Source: Clostridium sp.
GTDB taxonomy: Bacteria; Bacillota; Clostridia; Clostridiales; Clostridiaceae
Assembly (NCBI RefSeq): GCF_022482905.1
Contig: NZ_JAKVOI010000001.1
Location: forward strand, 1,861,958 to 1,925,957
DNA: 64,000 nucleotides
Reading direction: 5' to 3'
Below the pieces are notes generated by a model that was not told the DNA's origin, did no database searches, and was given only the letters and a program-made list of their open reading frames with translations. Positions 8,767 to 17,620 of the stretch are shown here, one piece after another; the first letter of the stretch is position 1; every line of letters starts with the position of its first letter. A program made the position numbers and the translations under genes.

Positions 8767-9477
8767 CTATTGTGCTATAGTTCTTCTATATCTGCCAGTA
8801 TTGGATTCAATTACAGAAAACAAACTGTCAACCCCTATACAAACAACCCAATATATCAATGCGGCTACTATATAGGTCTCCATAAATCTCTGTGTACCAG
8901 TTGCATAATTCTTTGCAGCTCCCATCATTTCGATAATACTTACCATATATGCCAATGATGTCGCCTTTAATATATTCACAAAATGATTTCCGAAAACAGG
9001 AATACATACAACTGTCATCTGTGGAATTATTATCCTCCTCATTGATTGAAAAGTTGTAAATCCTATGGAAGCACAGGCTTCAATTTGGCCTTTAGGTATG
9101 GTATTGTATGCTGATATTATCATGTCACACATATATGGAATATAAGTTATACCAAATGCAAATATACCAAATATCATTTTAGGCGGATCTTTTATGTCAT
9201 AGCTAAAGCCAAGACTATTTGCCAATGGTTGAAGCAGTGACGGCATTGAATAATATAAAATATACAGTATTACCAGAACCGGAATCCCCTTTAAAAATGA
9301 ATTTATAAAGTGTACTACCTTTGACAATATAAATATATTTTTCGTGATTATAATAGAAAATATCAAACCAAATATCAAAGCCAATATTGTAGCAGCCAAA
9401 GTCATATACATGGTAACTGAAAACTTGGACATTATGGGTTTTATACATTCAATCATATATCCTAAATCTAGTTCCAT
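8767..9477 (-). CDS. Polar amino-acid ABC transporter permease 2
   Basis: A 236-residue integral membrane protein of the His/Glu/Gln/Arg/opine permease family. It has several hydrophobic segments and the EAA-type loop (GQIEACASIGFTTFQSMRRI) that contacts the ATPase. It pairs with the next permease gene (21-nt gap), the lipoprotein binding protein and the ATPase to form one importer. The HEAAM permease family includes the octopine/nopaline permeases, which agrees with the opine-oxidase-like enzymes downstream. Confidence 0.88.
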   Translation of the reverse strand: MELDLGYMIECIKPIMSKFSVTMYMTLAATILALIFGLIFSIIITKNIFILSKVVHFINSFLKGIPVLVILYILYYSMPSLLQPLANSLGFSYDIKDPPKMIFGIFAFGITYIPYMCDMIISAYNTIPKGQIEACASIGFTTFQSMRRIIIPQMTVVCIPVFGNHFVNILKATSLAYMVSIIEMMGAAKNYATGTQRFMETYIVAALIYWVVCIGVDSLFSVIESNTGRYRRTIAQ

Positions 9478-9497
9478 AGCTGTGCCACCCTCCTTTA

Positions 9498-10217
9498 TTA
9501 TGTAGTTTGACTTGTGTTTTCAATAATCGAACTGGAATTATCGCATCTGTTGAGTCTTAAAGTCACACTGTGTGAAATTGCAAACATTACAGATCCCATT
9601 ATCCAATATATAATTCCTGCTGCTATAAAGGTTTCTGTCTGGCCAATTCCATAGTTGTTATATGAAATCTGCTTTGCCATTCCCATCATATCTGCTACAC
9701 CTATTGCTATTCCAAGAGATGTATTCTTCATAAGCTCAATAATCATATTAGTTGTGTTGGGCAGTGCTTTTGCCGCAGATTGTGGAAATATTATTCTTCT
9801 GAATATTTGGAATTTTGTCATTCCAATACTTTTTCCAGCTTCTATCTGGCCTTTGTCTATATCCAAATATGCCGAACGGAATATTTCAGCGAAAAATGCT
9901 GCCTCATTCATACTAAAAGCAATTATTGCATAGATTACATTATTCCAATTTGAAGTATCTACCTCTAAATTACTTAAAATCAACGGAATACCTATAAAAG
10001 CCAATAGTAACTGAACGATCATTGGGGTGCCCCTCATAAATGATATATATATACTTGCTATGATTCTGATGATTTTATTTCTGCACACCCTGGCATATGT
10101 TAATATCATTCCTAGAACAAAGGCAATTCCAACTGAAAATACCAATATTTCCAAAGTAACGGGCAAAGCACTTAATATAATTGGTAATTTATCAATCATA
10201 AATTCTATTTGTTTCAC
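9498..10217 (-). CDS. Polar amino-acid ABC transporter permease 1
   Basis: A 239-residue permease homologous to its neighbour, with the EAA loop GQIEAGKSIGMTKFQIFRRI. I chose the GTG start at 10217, which has AAGGAGG 8 nt upstream; the longer TTG reading at 10250 would run through that ribosome-binding site. About five hydrophobic segments are seen. It forms a heterodimeric channel with the downstream permease. Confidence 0.88.
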   Translation of the reverse strand: MKQIEFMIDKLPIILSALPVTLEILVFSVGIAFVLGMILTYARVCRNKIIRIIASIYISFMRGTPMIVQLLLAFIGIPLILSNLEVDTSNWNNVIYAIIAFSMNEAAFFAEIFRSAYLDIDKGQIEAGKSIGMTKFQIFRRIIFPQSAAKALPNTTNMIIELMKNTSLGIAIGVADMMGMAKQISYNNYGIGQTETFIAAGIIYWIMGSVMFAISHSVTLRLNRCDNSSSIIENTSQTT

Positions 10218-10269
10218 AAAATACGCCTCCTTATAAGGATGTTTGTCCAATTTTATAAAAATAAATTAT

Positions 10270-11130
10270 CTATTTTTTGTATACATCTGCTAAGGCACCA
10301 GTCTTTTTTGCAATATCCCATACATCCTTATTCAACCATTTTTTAGATAAATCAGATAATTTTCCTTCTTTATATAGCTTGACCAAGCATTCGTTAATTT
10401 GATCTCTTAAATCAGTATGATTTTTATTTATTACAGCTACACAAGGAGCAGTATATATAGGTTCTGAGCAATAAAGATCCATAGGTTCTTTTTTGATAAT
10501 ATCGTAAAACATCGTATCTCCACCAAACCAAACGTCCCATCTTCCATTCAATACCCCACGCATACCATCTGCATATGGTATATAATTTGAAACTTCTTCC
10601 TGTTTGAATTTAACATTTGGATATTTCTTTGCAAGATCATGTAATACCACATATAATCCATCATTAGGTGGGTTTGGGACTAAAGTTTTTCCATTTAAAT
10701 CTTCAAATTTAGTGAAGCTGTCCTTTTTACGTGATATTAAATTTACCGGATAATAAGATTCTGGATTTGACAGAATAAAATTTTTTTCTCTCGCAGGTGT
10801 TATGAAATGAGCTGATGCAGAAAGCGCATAAGTACCTGCCTGAACAGCTGCCGCAGCTGCATCTGGTTCAACTGCATTATAATGAAATTTGTATTGAGGC
10901 AGCATTTCATCAATCATAGTCAACAGTTCATAATCATACCCTTGAAATTTTCCATTATTGTCTACATAAGTATAAGGCGCCATTCCAGTTAATATAGCAA
11001 TTTCAACAGTTTTGGGATTATCTGCAGTACCTTTGGTGGAATTATTCGCTGAATTGGATTTGCCACAACCTGATAAGAAAATTGTAAATACTATCATTAC
11101 ACTAACTAATACATTCAATATTTTTTTCAT
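10270..11130 (-). CDS. Extracellular amino-acid-binding lipoprotein (SBP family 3)
   Basis: A 286-residue solute-binding protein. The N-terminus has a lysine-rich start, a hydrophobic core and a lipobox LSGC with Cys22 as the lipidation site, so it is anchored to the outer face of the membrane. The rest shows the bacterial solute-binding family 3 pattern (GKFQGYDYELLTMIDE; then a late KLYKEGKLSDLSKKW). It captures the substrate for the two adjacent permeases. The binding-site residues do not let me name the ligand. Confidence 0.88.
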   Translation of the reverse strand: MKKILNVLVSVMIVFTIFLSGCGKSNSANNSTKGTADNPKTVEIAILTGMAPYTYVDNNGKFQGYDYELLTMIDEMLPQYKFHYNAVEPDAAAAAVQAGTYALSASAHFITPAREKNFILSNPESYYPVNLISRKKDSFTKFEDLNGKTLVPNPPNDGLYVVLHDLAKKYPNVKFKQEEVSNYIPYADGMRGVLNGRWDVWFGGDTMFYDIIKKEPMDLYCSEPIYTAPCVAVINKNHTDLRDQINECLVKLYKEGKLSDLSKKWLNKDVWDIAKKTGALADVYKK

Positions 11131-11157
11131 AATAATCCTCTCCTAAAATATTATATT

Positions 11158-11922
11158 TTACAATACTGAGCTTTCTTTTTGTTCCATAATTCTTGATAGA
11201 AATTGTTTTGTCCTTAATTCTCTAGGACTATTGAATATCTTTTTCGGCAGTCCTTCCTCAACTACTACTCCATTTTCCATAAACACTACACGGGTAGCAA
11301 CTTCTCTTGCAAAAGATATTTCATGGGTTACAACTACCATGGTAATACCTGTATCAGCCACTTTTTTTATAGTACTCAATACTTCTCCAACCATTTCCGG
11401 ATCCAATGCCGAAGTTGGTTCATCAAACAATATTACTTCAGGATTTAATATTAAAGCCCTTGCTATTCCTGCCCTCTGTTGTTGTCCACCTGAAACCTGT
11501 GAAGGGTAATTATTCAGCCTGTCCCCCAAGCCAATACTTTCCAGTAATTCTATACTTCTTTTTCTGGCCTCAGATTTAGGGATTTTTTTCACAACTACGA
11601 GACCTTCCATAACATTTTCAAGTATGGTTCTATTTCTAAATAAATTATATAGTTGAAAAACCATTGCCGTTTTACTTCTTAGCTTTCTTATGTCTTTTTT
11701 GGATGCCTCACTGCAATCCACTTTAAAATCGCCTACTATTACACTTCCGGAGTCAGCTTTTTCCAAAAAATTGATACACCTAAGCAACGTTGTTTTTCCA
11801 GAACCGCTTGGCCCAAGTATTACTACAATTTCTCCTTTTTTTATATTCATATTAATTCCCTTCAATATTTCATTTTTACCAAAAGATTTATGAATATTAT
11901 CAAGCCTTATCATATAATCCAT
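11158..11922 (-). CDS. Polar amino-acid ABC transporter ATP-binding protein
   Basis: A 254-residue ATPase with Walker A GPSGSGKT at 37-44, signature VSGGQQQR, Walker [14 protein letters not shown] and the switch histidine in [13 protein letters not shown] 11922 is preferred because GGGAGG lies upstream at the right distance; an in-frame start 22 codons earlier lies inside the operator palindrome region. It is the first gene of the catabolic operon, some 80 nt downstream of the promoter, and powers the importer made of the next three genes. Confidence 0.9.
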   Translation of the reverse strand: MDYMIRLDNIHKSFGKNEILKGINMNIKKGEIVVILGPSGSGKTTLLRCINFLEKADSGSVIVGDFKVDCSEASKKDIRKLRSKTAMVFQLYNLFRNRTILENVMEGLVVVKKIPKSEARKRSIELLESIGLGDRLNNYPSQVSGGQQQRAGIARALILNPEVILFDEPTSALDPEMVGEVLSTIKKVADTGITMVVVTHEISFAREVATRVVFMENGVVVEEGLPKKIFNSPRELRTKQFLSRIMEQKESSVL

Positions 11923-11950
11923 ATATATTTCCTCCCTATAATGATTAAAC

Positions 11951-12004
11951 ATTATTAAATTAACAATTGGTACTACCGGTTGTACCAATTGTTAATTTAA
12001 TAAT
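11951..12004 (-). promoter_or_regulatory. 54-bp near-perfect palindrome, probable GntR/FadR operator
   Basis: The two halves are reverse complements over 27 positions each, centred between 11977 and 11978, with one mismatched pair (11974/11981). The core reads TTGGTAC, then CCGGT, then GTACCAA. It starts 2 bp after the -10 element of the operon promoter, so a bound protein would block transcription, and transcribed it would form a long hairpin in the 5' leader. The same ACCGGT.GTACCAATT half is found upstream of the GntR gene itself. Confidence 0.75.
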
Positions 12005-12005
12005 T

Positions 12006-12033
12006 ATTATAGCATCTATTGAACTATTGTCAA
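12006..12033 (-). promoter_or_regulatory. Promoter of the catabolic operon
   Basis: On the minus strand TTGACA (12033-12028) and TATAAT (12011-12006) are separated by 16 bp. Both hexamers match the sigma-A consensus exactly. It drives the ABC importer gene and, with no clear internal terminator seen, probably all fifteen genes down to the window edge. Confidence 0.75.
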
Positions 12034-12065
12034 TATTTTTTTATTATTTTTACAAATAAAATAAA

Positions 12066-12104
12066 AAAAATACAAGCTGTTATTTTTAACAGTACTTGTA
12101 TTTT
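12066..12104 (-). terminator. Rho-independent terminator after the GntR gene
   Basis: Inverted arms around AATACAAG / CTTGTATT with an inner TGTTA/TAACA pair, followed on the minus strand by a run of T. It separates the regulator gene from the catabolic operon promoter, so the two are transcribed independently. Confidence 0.65.
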
Positions 12105-12127
12105 AATAATCACTGGCTATATTGATT

Positions 12128-12805
12128 TTATTTTAATTTTTCCATTTCTGCTGCAAGACAGTTTACATGAGAATCTACAGCCTTTATTATTTTATCTTCA
12201 TTTCTCTCTTTTATAGCATCAATCATGGCTCTATGTTCTCTTTGGGCCTTTTCCGCCCTATCTGGATATAAATAATGAAGTTTATATAAATTCTTACCTG
12301 AAATTTTATTAAATGTATTTATAAGTAATGCTAAAGTTGAATTTCCTGTACATTTTGCCAGTTCTATATGAAAATTAATATCCTCCTTTTCAAACCCAAT
12401 TGTATCTCTAATTGATGATTCCATTCTAGCATAGATCCTTTCTAAAGATTCTATATCCTCTTCCGTAGCTACCTTAACAACTTTTCTGGCAACAGCTTCC
12501 TCCAGCACTTTTCTTACTTCCAAGATTTCATAGAGATTTGATTTACTGATACTTATGGCTTCCTGAAGCTTGCTGGTTATCACACTGTCCTTTGGTATGG
12601 ATACATATGCTCCCCTGCCTGTATATATTTCAACCAACCCCTTTTCGCTCATCACTTTAAAGGCTTCTCTAACTACGTTACGGCTTACATTATATTTTTC
12701 AGCCATTAATCTCTCTGAAGGCAATCTTGTACCATCAGCTAATTCACCTTGTTTAATTTTCATTTCCAAATCTTCAACAATGGTGTTATATAAAAACTGG
12801 TTCAC
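12128..12805 (-). CDS. FadR-subfamily GntR transcriptional regulator
   Basis: A 225-residue regulator starting with GTG 12805 (GGGAGGTGAG upstream). The N-terminal winged helix-turn-helix shows LPSERLMAEKYNVSRNVVREAFKVM around 28-52; the rest is an all-helical FCD ligand-binding domain with His and Asp/Glu residues (NFHIELAK, EHRAMIDAI) that in FadR-type proteins bind a metal and a carboxylate ligand. It lies immediately upstream of the operon it most likely controls. Related operator sequences occur at both promoters, so autoregulation is likely. The effector is probably a carboxylic or amino acid of the pathway. Confidence 0.85.
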   Translation of the reverse strand: MNQFLYNTIVEDLEMKIKQGELADGTRLPSERLMAEKYNVSRNVVREAFKVMSEKGLVEIYTGRGAYVSIPKDSVITSKLQEAISISKSNLYEILEVRKVLEEAVARKVVKVATEEDIESLERIYARMESSIRDTIGFEKEDINFHIELAKCTGNSTLALLINTFNKISGKNLYKLHYLYPDRAEKAQREHRAMIDAIKERNEDKIIKAVDSHVNCLAAEMEKLK

Positions 12806-12836
12806 AAAAACTCACCTCCCTTATCTTTAAAATATA

Positions 12837-12864
12837 CTACCTGTAATACCGGTAGTACCAATTA
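12837..12864 (-). promoter_or_regulatory. Second GntR operator, upstream of the regulator gene
   Basis: ACCGGTAGTACCAATT here matches ACCGGTTGTACCAATT of the operon palindrome at all but one base; the other half (ACTACCTGT) is a weaker copy. The position, 30-60 bp before the regulator's start codon, suggests negative autoregulation. Confidence 0.6.
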
Positions 12865-12940
12865 TTATATAAATAAGCCCTTCATCATATGTATACTTTA
12901 TTCTATTAACATTTTTCTTCAAAGTCAACATAATTAATAA

Positions 12941-12974
12941 AAATCATAGAGAATCAATTATTCCCTATGATTTT
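12941..12974 (-). terminator. Terminator after hcp
   Basis: AAATCATAG and CTATGATTT arms with a GAAT/ATTC inner pair, just past the hcp stop codon, with T-rich sequence following on the minus strand. Confidence 0.6.
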
Positions 12975-13004
12975 ATCTATTATATATAATTTAAAAATAT
13001 GTTT

Positions 13005-14651
13005 TTACTTTCCAAAGAAGAGTTCTACGTCATCCTCTACAGATCCTATACCTGCAATTCCAAAATTCTCTACCAGTACTTTTGCTACATTTGCCGAAAG
13101 AAATGCAGGAAGCGTAGGTCCAAGATGAATATTTTTTACACCAAGGTACAACAATGCGAGAAGTACTATTACTGCCTTCTGTTCATACCATGCAATATTG
13201 TATACAATAGGAAGCTTGTTGATATCATCCAATCCAAAGACTTCTTTCAATTTCAATGCAATTACCGCAAGAGAATAAGAGTCATTACACTGACCTGCAT
13301 CAAGCACACGAGGTATTCCTTCAATATCACCCAGGTCAAGTTTGTTGTACTTGTATTTTGCACATCCTGCAGTAAGGATTACTGTATCCTTAGGAATGGC
13401 TTTTGCAAAATCAGTATAGTAATTTCTAGATTTGGCCCTTCCATCACATCCTGCCATAACAACAAATTTTTTGATAGCACCTGACTTAACTGCCTCTACA
13501 ACTTTGTCCACCAGTGCAAGAACCTGATTATGCGCAAATCCACCTACGATTTCCCCCTTTTCTATTTCAGTAGGAGGAACACATTTTTTAGCATGCTCAA
13601 TAATCTCCGAGAAGTCTTTTTCCTCTCCTATTTCACCTGGAATGTGCTTGCATCCCGGGAATCCTGCAGCACCGGTAGTATATAATCTGTCCTTATAAGT
13701 GTCCTTAGGAGGAACTATACAATTCGTTGTCATTAAGATAGGTCCGTTGAAGCTTTCAAATTCCTCTTTCTGTTTCCACCATGCATTTCCATAGTTTCCT
13801 GCAAAATGTGAATACTTCTTGAATGCCGGATAATAATGAGCTGGAAGCATTTCAGAATGAGTGTATACATCAACACCGGTGCCTTCTGTCTGCTTCAGAA
13901 GCATCTCCATATCCCTCAGGTCATGACCTGAAATAAGTATACCAGGATTATTTCTCACTCCTATATTTACTTTTGTAATTTCAGGATTGCCATAGGCGGA
14001 TGTATTTGCCTTGTCCAAAAGTGCCATTCCATTTACACCGTATTTACCAGTTTTCAGTGTCAATGCTACAAGATCATCTACAGTCAAAGTATCATCCAAT
14101 GTTTTCGACAATGCTCTCTGTATGAATGCATCAACTTCTTCATCATCCTGAAGCAGGGCATTGGCATGTTTTGTATATGCAGAAAGTCCTTTTACTCCGT
14201 AAGTTATGAGTTCACGCAGACTTCTTATATCTTCATCTTTTGTAGAAAGCACACCGACTTCAGCTGATGCTGCTTTTTGTACAAACTCTTTTCTATCTGA
14301 ACTGTCCCATAATGCAGCTTTCGGAAGATCATTTTTATTGTCCAGCTTCTCCAGAAGCTCCCTTTTCTTTTTTAGTGTTTCAAAAATTCTCGAAGCTATG
14401 GCATCTTCATCAAAATTTGCATTTGTTATTGTTGTAAACAGATTGTATGTTACAAGATGATTTACTTCCCTGGCTACCTTTTTTCCCTCATTACGGAGTG
14501 CCGTAGTGACTGCAGATATTCCTTTTGTCACATATACAAGCAAATCCTGCACAGCTGCTACTTCAGGTCTTTTACCACATACTCCTATTTTGGTACAGCC
14601 TTTACATCCTGCTGTTTCCTGACATTGATAACAAAACATCTTATTTTCCAT
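13005..14651 (-). CDS. hcp: Hydroxylamine reductase (hybrid-cluster protein)
   Basis: A 548-residue hybrid-cluster protein. The N-terminal cubane motif Cys7, Cys10, Cys19, Cys25 (FCYQCQ ... [10 protein letters not shown]) is of the CxxC-x8-C-x5-C strict-anaerobe type. Hybrid-cluster ligands are seen in the later segments [41 protein letters not shown] and [10 protein letters not shown]. The enzyme reduces hydroxylamine to ammonia and/or NO to N2O in the cytosol during nitrosative stress. It stands as a single gene with its own terminator and a palindrome of the HcpR type upstream. Confidence 0.95.
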   Translation of the reverse strand: MENKMFCYQCQETAGCKGCTKIGVCGKRPEVAAVQDLLVYVTKGISAVTTALRNEGKKVAREVNHLVTYNLFTTITNANFDEDAIASRIFETLKKKRELLEKLDNKNDLPKAALWDSSDRKEFVQKAASAEVGVLSTKDEDIRSLRELITYGVKGLSAYTKHANALLQDDEEVDAFIQRALSKTLDDTLTVDDLVALTLKTGKYGVNGMALLDKANTSAYGNPEITKVNIGVRNNPGILISGHDLRDMEMLLKQTEGTGVDVYTHSEMLPAHYYPAFKKYSHFAGNYGNAWWKQKEEFESFNGPILMTTNCIVPPKDTYKDRLYTTGAAGFPGCKHIPGEIGEEKDFSEIIEHAKKCVPPTEIEKGEIVGGFAHNQVLALVDKVVEAVKSGAIKKFVVMAGCDGRAKSRNYYTDFAKAIPKDTVILTAGCAKYKYNKLDLGDIEGIPRVLDAGQCNDSYSLAVIALKLKEVFGLDDINKLPIVYNIAWYEQKAVIVLLALLYLGVKNIHLGPTLPAFLSANVAKVLVENFGIAGIGSVEDDVELFFGK

Positions 14652-14702
14652 GATTACTTTCCTCCCTGTTTATCTTTATGAACCTATATTAACATGGTTT
14701 TA

Positions 14703-14738
14703 AGAAAAGTTCCGTAACATATGTTACGGAACTTTTCT
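14703..14738. promoter_or_regulatory. 36-bp perfect palindrome: probable HcpR operator and bidirectional hairpin
   Basis: The two 18-bp halves are exact reverse complements; the centre reads GTAACATATGTTAC (14714-14727). From general knowledge, the redox regulator HcpR of clostridia binds GTAACnnnnGTTAC, so this is a likely operator 60-90 bp upstream of hcp. The outer arms (AGAAAAGTTCC / GGAACTTTTCT) make a strong hairpin just after the DUF4097 stop, so the same site may terminate that operon. Confidence 0.65.
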
Positions 14739-14743
14739 ATTAT

Positions 14744-15631
14744 CTATTTTTTAGATATATTTATGTCTCCAGATACAGTACTGATATCTATTCTTTCATA
14801 TGGCCCGCTTCCAATTTTGGCAGAGGCACTGCTGTGTTTCTCATTCTCATAGTTTATTGGAAAATTCGAATTTATATTACCGGAGATACAATTTCCATAA
14901 AATTCAAAGCCCGACTTTTCTGGAATACTCAAATTTATATCTCCTGAAGTAGCCTTTACCTGCCCTGAACCTGAAAGTAAATTTATATTTACATCTCCTG
15001 AAATTGAACGTATATCATAATGTTTCGAAGCCAGATTATTGATGCTTACATCTCCGGAAGTCGAGTTCACATACATGTTATTGCTTACAATATTGTATTC
15101 ACTTTCAAAATCACCTGAATTCTGATCTATTTCTATATCATCCATTTTTACATCAGATGCAAAAATAATATCCCCGGAAGCCGTATATATACTCAAACTT
15201 TTCATATAATTCTTAGGAACATATATGTCTATCTTCTCACTAAAATTCAATTGGAATATTCCATAGGATCTGTTGATCCTCTCCACTTTTACTGTAATAT
15301 CATTTGTTCCCCTGGTAACTGCAAACTTTTCTCTGTCTTTAAGTGCTGATGTTGAATTTTGAACAATCCTCAGATTTGAAGCATCAACAGTATGAACAAT
15401 TACGTCTGCATTTGAAAAATTAAAATTCATTTTACTGCAATTTTTCAGTGGCACATTCTCATCTTTCTGAATTGTATATGTCCTATTGAATGAACTGTTT
15501 TTCAGTCTAAAAATCTCTGAAATTCCTGTAACATTTGCACGGTGTGTCAGACCGTATACGAGAAAACCTACGGACACCGCTGCAATAATCGACCATATTA
15601 CAATCAATATCTTTATTAAATGTCTATTCAT
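14744..15631 (-). CDS. DUF4097 family beta-strand repeat protein, membrane-anchored
   Basis: A 295-residue protein with one N-terminal membrane segment (about residues 7-27) followed by an extracytoplasmic region with recurring TxSGDI / SGDVxI units (STASGDI-like, NSGDFES, TSGDVSI, ISGDVNI, TSGDINL, VSGDINI), the signature of DUF4097 beta-helix-like adhesin folds. It is the last gene of a PadR-DUF1700-DUF4097 operon (gap 4 nt after DUF1700). Such operons are common in Firmicutes and are thought to sense envelope conditions. No enzymatic residues are recognised. Confidence 0.8.
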   Translation of the reverse strand: MNRHLIKILIVIWSIIAAVSVGFLVYGLTHRANVTGISEIFRLKNSSFNRTYTIQKDENVPLKNCSKMNFNFSNADVIVHTVDASNLRIVQNSTSALKDREKFAVTRGTNDITVKVERINRSYGIFQLNFSEKIDIYVPKNYMKSLSIYTASGDIIFASDVKMDDIEIDQNSGDFESEYNIVSNNMYVNSTSGDVSINNLASKHYDIRSISGDVNINLLSGSGQVKATSGDINLSIPEKSGFEFYGNCISGNINSNFPINYENEKHSSASAKIGSGPYERIDISTVSGDINISKK

Positions 15632-15635
15632 ATTT

Positions 15636-16292
15636 CTACTCCTTTAATTTAAAACTCAATACAATAATTTTTTCTACTGCCGCTCCTATTATGAATATAA
15701 TCCACGAATATGCCCATGCCCCAAATACAAAACTTAAAACGAAATAAACAGCAACTATAAAAAGCCACATTATAGACTTTATAGATTTGATTATCTCATT
15801 TTGCGTATTATTTAAGGATTTCCATTCCTTGAATTCTTCTACTATGGTATCATCGGATTTTACATATCTTGGTCTGGATACATGACTATATATAATAATA
15901 CCGGTGGCAACAGCAATTATTGTAAGCATTATACTTGCAGCCACGTTTTCGTTAACCATAAAAACTTCACTTAACAATATTAAAACGACCACACTCATTA
16001 TATACAATCCAACTGAGACTGAAAGCAAAATAGCACTTTTTTTACGTTGTTTCTCGATATTTTTGTAGTTGAATACATCATTATTTTTTAATTCCTCTAT
16101 AAGTTCATCAACATCTCCAATACTTGAAATTGCTATTTTAAAAGCATCCTCTTCATTTTTACCCGAAGACACCAAATCATCATATTTATCTGTAAGATTA
16201 GCCAAAAGTTCTTCCTTGAGTTCATTAGCCCTATTTGTCTTTGGTGCATTCTGAAATAATTCTTCAACACTTTTTCTCAATTTTTCATGCAT
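15636..16292 (-). CDS. DUF1700/permease-prefix-domain membrane protein
   Basis: A 218-residue protein. The N-terminal helical domain (ELKEELLANLTDKYDDLVSSGKNEEDAFKIAISSIGD) is the small helical prefix domain found in DUF1700 proteins and at the start of some PadR-linked permeases. About four hydrophobic segments follow. I chose ATG 16292 rather than 16307 because the latter overlaps the GGAGG ribosome-binding site. The gene overlaps the PadR stop by 8 nt, a sign of translational coupling. Role unknown; probably partner of the DUF4097 protein. Confidence 0.7.
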   Translation of the reverse strand: MHEKLRKSVEELFQNAPKTNRANELKEELLANLTDKYDDLVSSGKNEEDAFKIAISSIGDVDELIEELKNNDVFNYKNIEKQRKKSAILLSVSVGLYIMSVVVLILLSEVFMVNENVAASIMLTIIAVATGIIIYSHVSRPRYVKSDDTIVEEFKEWKSLNNTQNEIIKSIKSIMWLFIVAVYFVLSFVFGAWAYSWIIFIIGAAVEKIIVLSFKLKE

Positions 16293-16626
16293 TATACCTA
16301 CCTCCATTAATCAATTCTTCAATTAATTCTTTTGACTCATCCCAGTCTTTCCTGTATTGGTCAAGAGCTTTCCTTCCCAATTCAGTTATGGAATAGTACC
16401 TCCTTCTTGCTCCAGTAGTTTGATTTCCCCAATATGAAGTTATCAATGATGCTTTTTCAAGCCTTCTAAAAGCTGAATAAAGAGTGGCCTCCTTAAGTTC
16501 GTACCTGTTGTCTGTCTTCTGTTTTATGAATTTGTTTATTTCATAACCATAGCTGTCTTTGGACTCAAGTTGTGCAAGAATTATGGTTTCAGTATGTCCC
16601 CTTATTATGTCAGATGTTATAGACAC
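16285..16626 (-). CDS. PadR family transcriptional regulator
   Basis: A 113-residue PadR winged-helix protein starting with GTG. Typical segments are ETIILAQLESKDSYGYEINKF (N-terminal helix) and EATLYSAFRRLEKASLITSYWG then RRRYYSITELGRKAL (recognition helix and wing). The promoter upstream has TTGACA at 16699-16694 and a TATTAT-like -10 about 18 bp away in very AT-rich, partly symmetrical DNA, where the protein probably binds to repress its own three-gene operon. Confidence 0.85.
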   Translation of the reverse strand: MSITSDIIRGHTETIILAQLESKDSYGYEINKFIKQKTDNRYELKEATLYSAFRRLEKASLITSYWGNQTTGARRRYYSITELGRKALDQYRKDWDESKELIEELINGGRYNA

Positions 16627-16718
16627 AGCATCACTTCCTTTATAAAATTATACTTTATCGTCTTACTTATAATATAATATTATATACCTCGCCTGTCAAT
16701 ATATATTGCATAAACAAA

Positions 16719-16756
16719 AGCATAGATAAATTTTGCAGATCAAATTTATCTATGCT
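16719..16756 (-). terminator. Terminator after the ZIP transporter gene
   Basis: Perfect 15-bp arms AGCATAGATAAATTT / AAATTTATCTATGCT with an 8-nt loop, followed on the minus strand by TTTGTTT. It lies between the PadR promoter and the ZIP gene stop. Confidence 0.8.
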
Positions 16757-16773
16757 GTAATACAAAATATCAA

Positions 16774-17577
16774 TTAAATAAACAGCAGCAGGCTTACAGC
16801 CATAACTATCATTCCAAATATCAACCCATATATGGATAAATGGTGCTCGCCATATTTTTCAGCAGCTGGCAGCAATTGGTCTAATGATATGAACACCATT
16901 ATACCTGCCACTGCTGCAAAGAGTATTCCAAACGTTGAATCACTTATGAAAGGCAATAATATCAAATACCCAATAAATGCACCCAGAGGTTCCGACAGTC
17001 CAGATAAAAATGAATATATAAATGCTTTTTTTCTATCTCCTGTGGCAAAATACAGAGGTACCGATACTGCTATTCCTTCAGGTATATTATGAATAGCTAT
17101 GGCAACAGTTATTGGTACAGCTATTGTCGGTTCCTTCAATGCTGCTGTAAAAGTAGCCAGTCCTTCTGGAAAATTGTGAATAGCTATAGCCAGTGCAGTA
17201 AATGTTCCCATTCTCATCAGATTACTATCAACACCATTTTTACCTTCGCCTATATCCTTCATTTCATGAAATTCATGTGGATTCTCATAACTAGGAATAA
17301 TTTTATCAATCAATGCGATTAAAAACATTCCTCCAAAAAATGCAATCACAGTAATCCAGGATCCCATTTTTATTCCAAATTCAGATACAAGAGAATCCTT
17401 GGCCTTAAAAAAGATTTCAATCATGGAGACGTAGATCATTACACCTGCAGAAAATCCAAGACTCACTGCTAAAAATTTGGTATTGGTTTTTTTAGTGAAA
17501 AAAGCCAGCGTGCTGCCGATTCCCGTAGATAATCCGGCAAAAAGAGTCAATGCAAATGCCACAATCAGGTTATTCAT
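16774..17577 (-). CDS. ZIP family divalent metal transporter (ZupT-like)
   Basis: A 267-residue membrane protein with about eight hydrophobic segments. The metal-transport motifs are clear: HNFPEGLATF and, 30 residues later, HNIPEGIAVS. These HNxPEG repeats are the ZupT/GufA metal-binding helices; the family imports Zn, Mn or Fe. A short His-containing cytosolic loop (NPHEFHEM) lies before them. I chose ATG 17577 with GGAGG 7 nt upstream, since a start at 17643 would overlap the permease gene. Confidence 0.88.
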   Translation of the reverse strand: MNNLIVAFALTLFAGLSTGIGSTLAFFTKKTNTKFLAVSLGFSAGVMIYVSMIEIFFKAKDSLVSEFGIKMGSWITVIAFFGGMFLIALIDKIIPSYENPHEFHEMKDIGEGKNGVDSNLMRMGTFTALAIAIHNFPEGLATFTAALKEPTIAVPITVAIAIHNIPEGIAVSVPLYFATGDRKKAFIYSFLSGLSEPLGAFIGYLILLPFISDSTFGILFAAVAGIMVFISLDQLLPAAEKYGEHHLSIYGLIFGMIVMAVSLLLFI

Positions 17578-17620
17578 GTTAAGCCTCCACAAATAAGTAT
17601 TAAAGTAATTATAGCACATC

